From: AP-15 sp036500965
GTDB taxonomy: Bacteria; Pseudomonadota; Alphaproteobacteria; ATCC43930; CGMCC-115725
Direction: 5' to 3'
Assembly (NCBI GenBank): GCA_036500965.1
Contig: DASYBC010000016.1
Coordinates: 1 to 10,277 of the forward strand
DNA: 10,277 bases
The notes under the pieces are model-generated. The model did no database searches and was not told the DNA's origin. It saw only the letters and a list, made by a program, of their open reading frames with translations. The position numbers and the translations under genes are program-made. Shown here one piece after another: positions 7,632 to 10,277 of the stretch (position 1 is its first letter; each line of letters opens with the position of its first letter).

Positions 7632-9245
7632 CTATTTATCGAGCCAGATCGTCGCCAGATCCTGGTCGATGTAATGGCTCGGGCTGATCTTCCAGCCTTT
7701 GACATAAGACCGGTATGGGATGATCCGACGCCACCACAACACCCAGGTTTCATGGGCTTGGGTATCGAGGACATATTTTTCGAAGTCGAGCATCAGTACC
7801 CGTTGCTTGTTGAAGTCGGTCTTGCGCAGCATTTTGTCGTAGAGGGCAACCTCTTTCGGATCTTCGTAGTATCCGTAATTGGCGCTATAGACCGAGGTCG
7901 GCAGAAACGCCTGAACATCGAGCAGCGGGTTGACCACCCCGTGGCAATTGGCGATCAGCGCCACCTGGAAGTTGCCGCTGCGCAACGCCGCCAATTCCGG
8001 GCCGGTCGCCAGCACCTGCTGGGTGACGTGCAGCCCGATCTTGCTCCATTGGTCGACGAGCCAGGTGCCGACGTATTTATAGGGCTGGTCGACATTGCGG
8101 TTGAGCAAGGTGAAGCTCAACCCCTCGGCTCCCGCCGCCTTTAAAAGACGCCGCGCCTCGGCCCGCGATTTCTCGATATCCGGCGAGAAGCCGGCGACCC
8201 GTTCGAGCTCGGCCTTGGTCGGCGCCAGCGGCGAGCCCGGAAAGACGATGCCGCCGACGGTGCCCGCATCGCTGATCTTGGCGAGCGCCGGCGCCCCGCC
8301 CCAGCGATCGATCGCCAAGCTCAGCGCGCGGCGCACCCGGGCATCGTCGAATGGCTTTTTCCGATGGTTCGGCTGGACCAGATTGCCGCAATTCCAGTCG
8401 CTCTGCTGCATTTCGATCTTGCCATCCAGCTCTCGCTTCAGCTGGGTGATGGCCGAGGGCGGCAGCCCGCGAAACTCGATCGCCGCCCGGTCGGCGCGGA
8501 TCGCATCGACCCGCACCGCCTGCTTGGGCGCGAAAATCCCGACGAACCCGTCGAGATAGGGCAGCCCCTTATGGTAATAGTCGGGGTTGCGCTTGCCGGT
8601 GATCGACTGCCCAGCTTGATAGTTGACGAATTTGAACGGGCCCGAGCCCATGATGTTCGCTTCATACCAGCGCGGGTTCTTGTCGAGGATCGATTTCTTG
8701 TAGACAAAGGCAAATGGATCGGCGAGCGCCGGCAGAAAGGCGTTGGTCGCGAACTTCAGATGAAACACCACCGTCGATGAGTCGGGAGCGGTGACCGTAT
8801 CGACCATTTCGTACCAGCTGGCGCGCGGGCTGATCGATCCCTTGGGCGGATGGATGATGTTGTCCCAGCTCGCTGCCACATCGGCGGCGGTCAAGGGCGA
8901 GCCGTCGGCGAATTTGACGCTCGGCCTGATCTTGAAGGTGTACGTCTTGCCGCTGTCGGTCGGCGTCGGCATTGCCGTGCACAGATCGCAGACGAAGTCG
9001 GTGGTCGAGGACGGGTTTTGCGGGTCGATCCGGATCAGCACGCTGTAGAACGGGGCGACCGCGTGCAACGTCGCAAAGGTGCCCTCGCGGTGTCCGTCGA
9101 AGGAGGGCGGAGCGTCAGCCGGGATCACATAGGTCAATGTCCCGCCGCGCTTGGGCGCCTCCTCTTCGTTCGCCGGCGCCGCGACCGCCGCCGAGACGAG
9201 AAGGGCGCCGAGCCCCGCCGCCAATAGGCCGCATCCGATCTTCAT
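7632..9245 (-). CDS. Peptide-type ABC transporter solute-binding protein, family 5 (SBP1)
   Basis: A 537-residue periplasmic receptor of the SBP_bac_5 family, first of the three paralogues in transcription order. The signal peptide is about 1-23 (positive MK, then a GLLAAGLGALLVSAAVAA core, cleavage near the Ala-Pro-Ala-Asn boundary). C5 is inside the signal peptide and not in a lipobox, so this is a soluble periplasmic protein and not a lipoprotein. Blocks seen: PKRGGTLTYVIP (31-42), TFKIRPSVKFADGSPLTAADV (103-123), GSGPFKF (200-206), PFDDARVRRALSLAIDR (298-314), LLNRNVDQPYKYVGTW (380-395) and IIPYRSYVKGWK (508-519). Mature cysteines are C86 and C89 (CDLC), C286 (SDWNCG) and C434 (ANCHGVVNP). 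The start at 9245 follows GGGAGG (9250-9255) with a four-base spacer; an upstream in-frame ATG at 9332 would place a charged 29-residue stretch before the signal and overlap the ATPase gene. It begins 58 bases after the DppD-type gene. Confidence 0.93.
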   Translation of the reverse strand: MKIGCGLLAAGLGALLVSAAVAAPANEEEAPKRGGTLTYVIPADAPPSFDGHREGTFATLHAVAPFYSVLIRIDPQNPSSTTDFVCDLCTAMPTPTDSGKTYTFKIRPSVKFADGSPLTAADVAASWDNIIHPPKGSISPRASWYEMVDTVTAPDSSTVVFHLKFATNAFLPALADPFAFVYKKSILDKNPRWYEANIMGSGPFKFVNYQAGQSITGKRNPDYYHKGLPYLDGFVGIFAPKQAVRVDAIRADRAAIEFRGLPPSAITQLKRELDGKIEMQQSDWNCGNLVQPNHRKKPFDDARVRRALSLAIDRWGGAPALAKISDAGTVGGIVFPGSPLAPTKAELERVAGFSPDIEKSRAEARRLLKAAGAEGLSFTLLNRNVDQPYKYVGTWLVDQWSKIGLHVTQQVLATGPELAALRSGNFQVALIANCHGVVNPLLDVQAFLPTSVYSANYGYYEDPKEVALYDKMLRKTDFNKQRVLMLDFEKYVLDTQAHETWVLWWRRIIPYRSYVKGWKISPSHYIDQDLATIWLDK

Positions 9246-9271
9246 TTTTCCTCCCGGTCTCTTTATGGGTC

Positions 9272-9303
9272 GGCCGATCCGCCGGCCAGACGGTCTTTCT
9301 TTC

Positions 9304-9328
<25 letters not shown>
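9272..9328 (-). promoter_or_regulatory. Competing GC-rich hairpins at the DppD stop codon and SBP1 leader
   Basis: GGCCGGCG (9309-9316) and CGCCGGCC (9321-9328) form a perfect 8-bp stem with a four-base loop. On the transcript it covers the last codons of the DppD-type gene and is followed at once by TTTAAG, which includes the TAA stop. A further copy of CGCCGGCC lies at 9280-9287 and could pair with the same 9309-9316 arm instead, or fold locally with GGCCG at 9272-9276. These folds are mutually exclusive and lie just upstream of the SBP1 ribosome binding site. They could act as partial terminator, RNA stabiliser or nothing; GCCGGC is self-complementary and common in GC-rich DNA. Confidence 0.4.

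Positions 9329-10277
<949 letters not shown>

Overview
The window reads as a high-GC alphaproteobacterial chromosome segment, most like the Bradyrhizobium/Rhodopseudomonas group. This rests on codon and base composition, the style of the peptide-type ABC transporter proteins, and intergenic repeats of a kind I remember from that group (hairpin TTCCCGC-TTTC-GCGGGAA, paired 'cttcgaga...cctcatcctgag' palindromes). The taxonomic call is inference; there is no rRNA or other marker gene.

Layout. Positions 1-348 hold no convincing gene, only an imperfect inverted repeat. A single plus-strand gene (349-822) encodes a PhnB-like VOC/glyoxalase-fold protein. Positions 823-1301 are a non-coding convergent region made of nested inverted repeats, a strong hairpin and a 13-bp tandem duplication. 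Everything from 1302 to the right edge is one minus-strand gene cluster with short gaps, very probably one operon.

In transcription order (right to left) the cluster is: DppD-type ATPase (5' end beyond the window), solute-binding protein SBP1, SBP2, DppF-type ATPase, SBP3, DppB-type permease, DppC-type permease. Together these form one complete peptide/nickel/opine-type (PepT family) ABC importer: two permeases make the channel, two ATPases drive it, and periplasmic binding proteins deliver ligand. The striking point is three close full-length paralogues of the binding protein for one channel, with the two ATPase genes separated and interleaved among them. The likely reading is one importer fed by three receptors with diverged ligand preference. 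The sequence supports divergence at two sites expected to lie near the binding cleft: SBP1 and SBP2 share a cysteine at each site, and SBP3 lacks both.

No regulator and no convincing operon promoter is visible; the promoter probably lies right of the window. The gap before SBP1 contains competing GC-rich hairpins that could set the ratio of binding protein to ATPase. The transported substrate cannot be read from sequence alone. I see no phage, CRISPR, toxin or other obviously new system; the most unusual content is the three-receptor arrangement and the palindromic repeat element at 958-1199.
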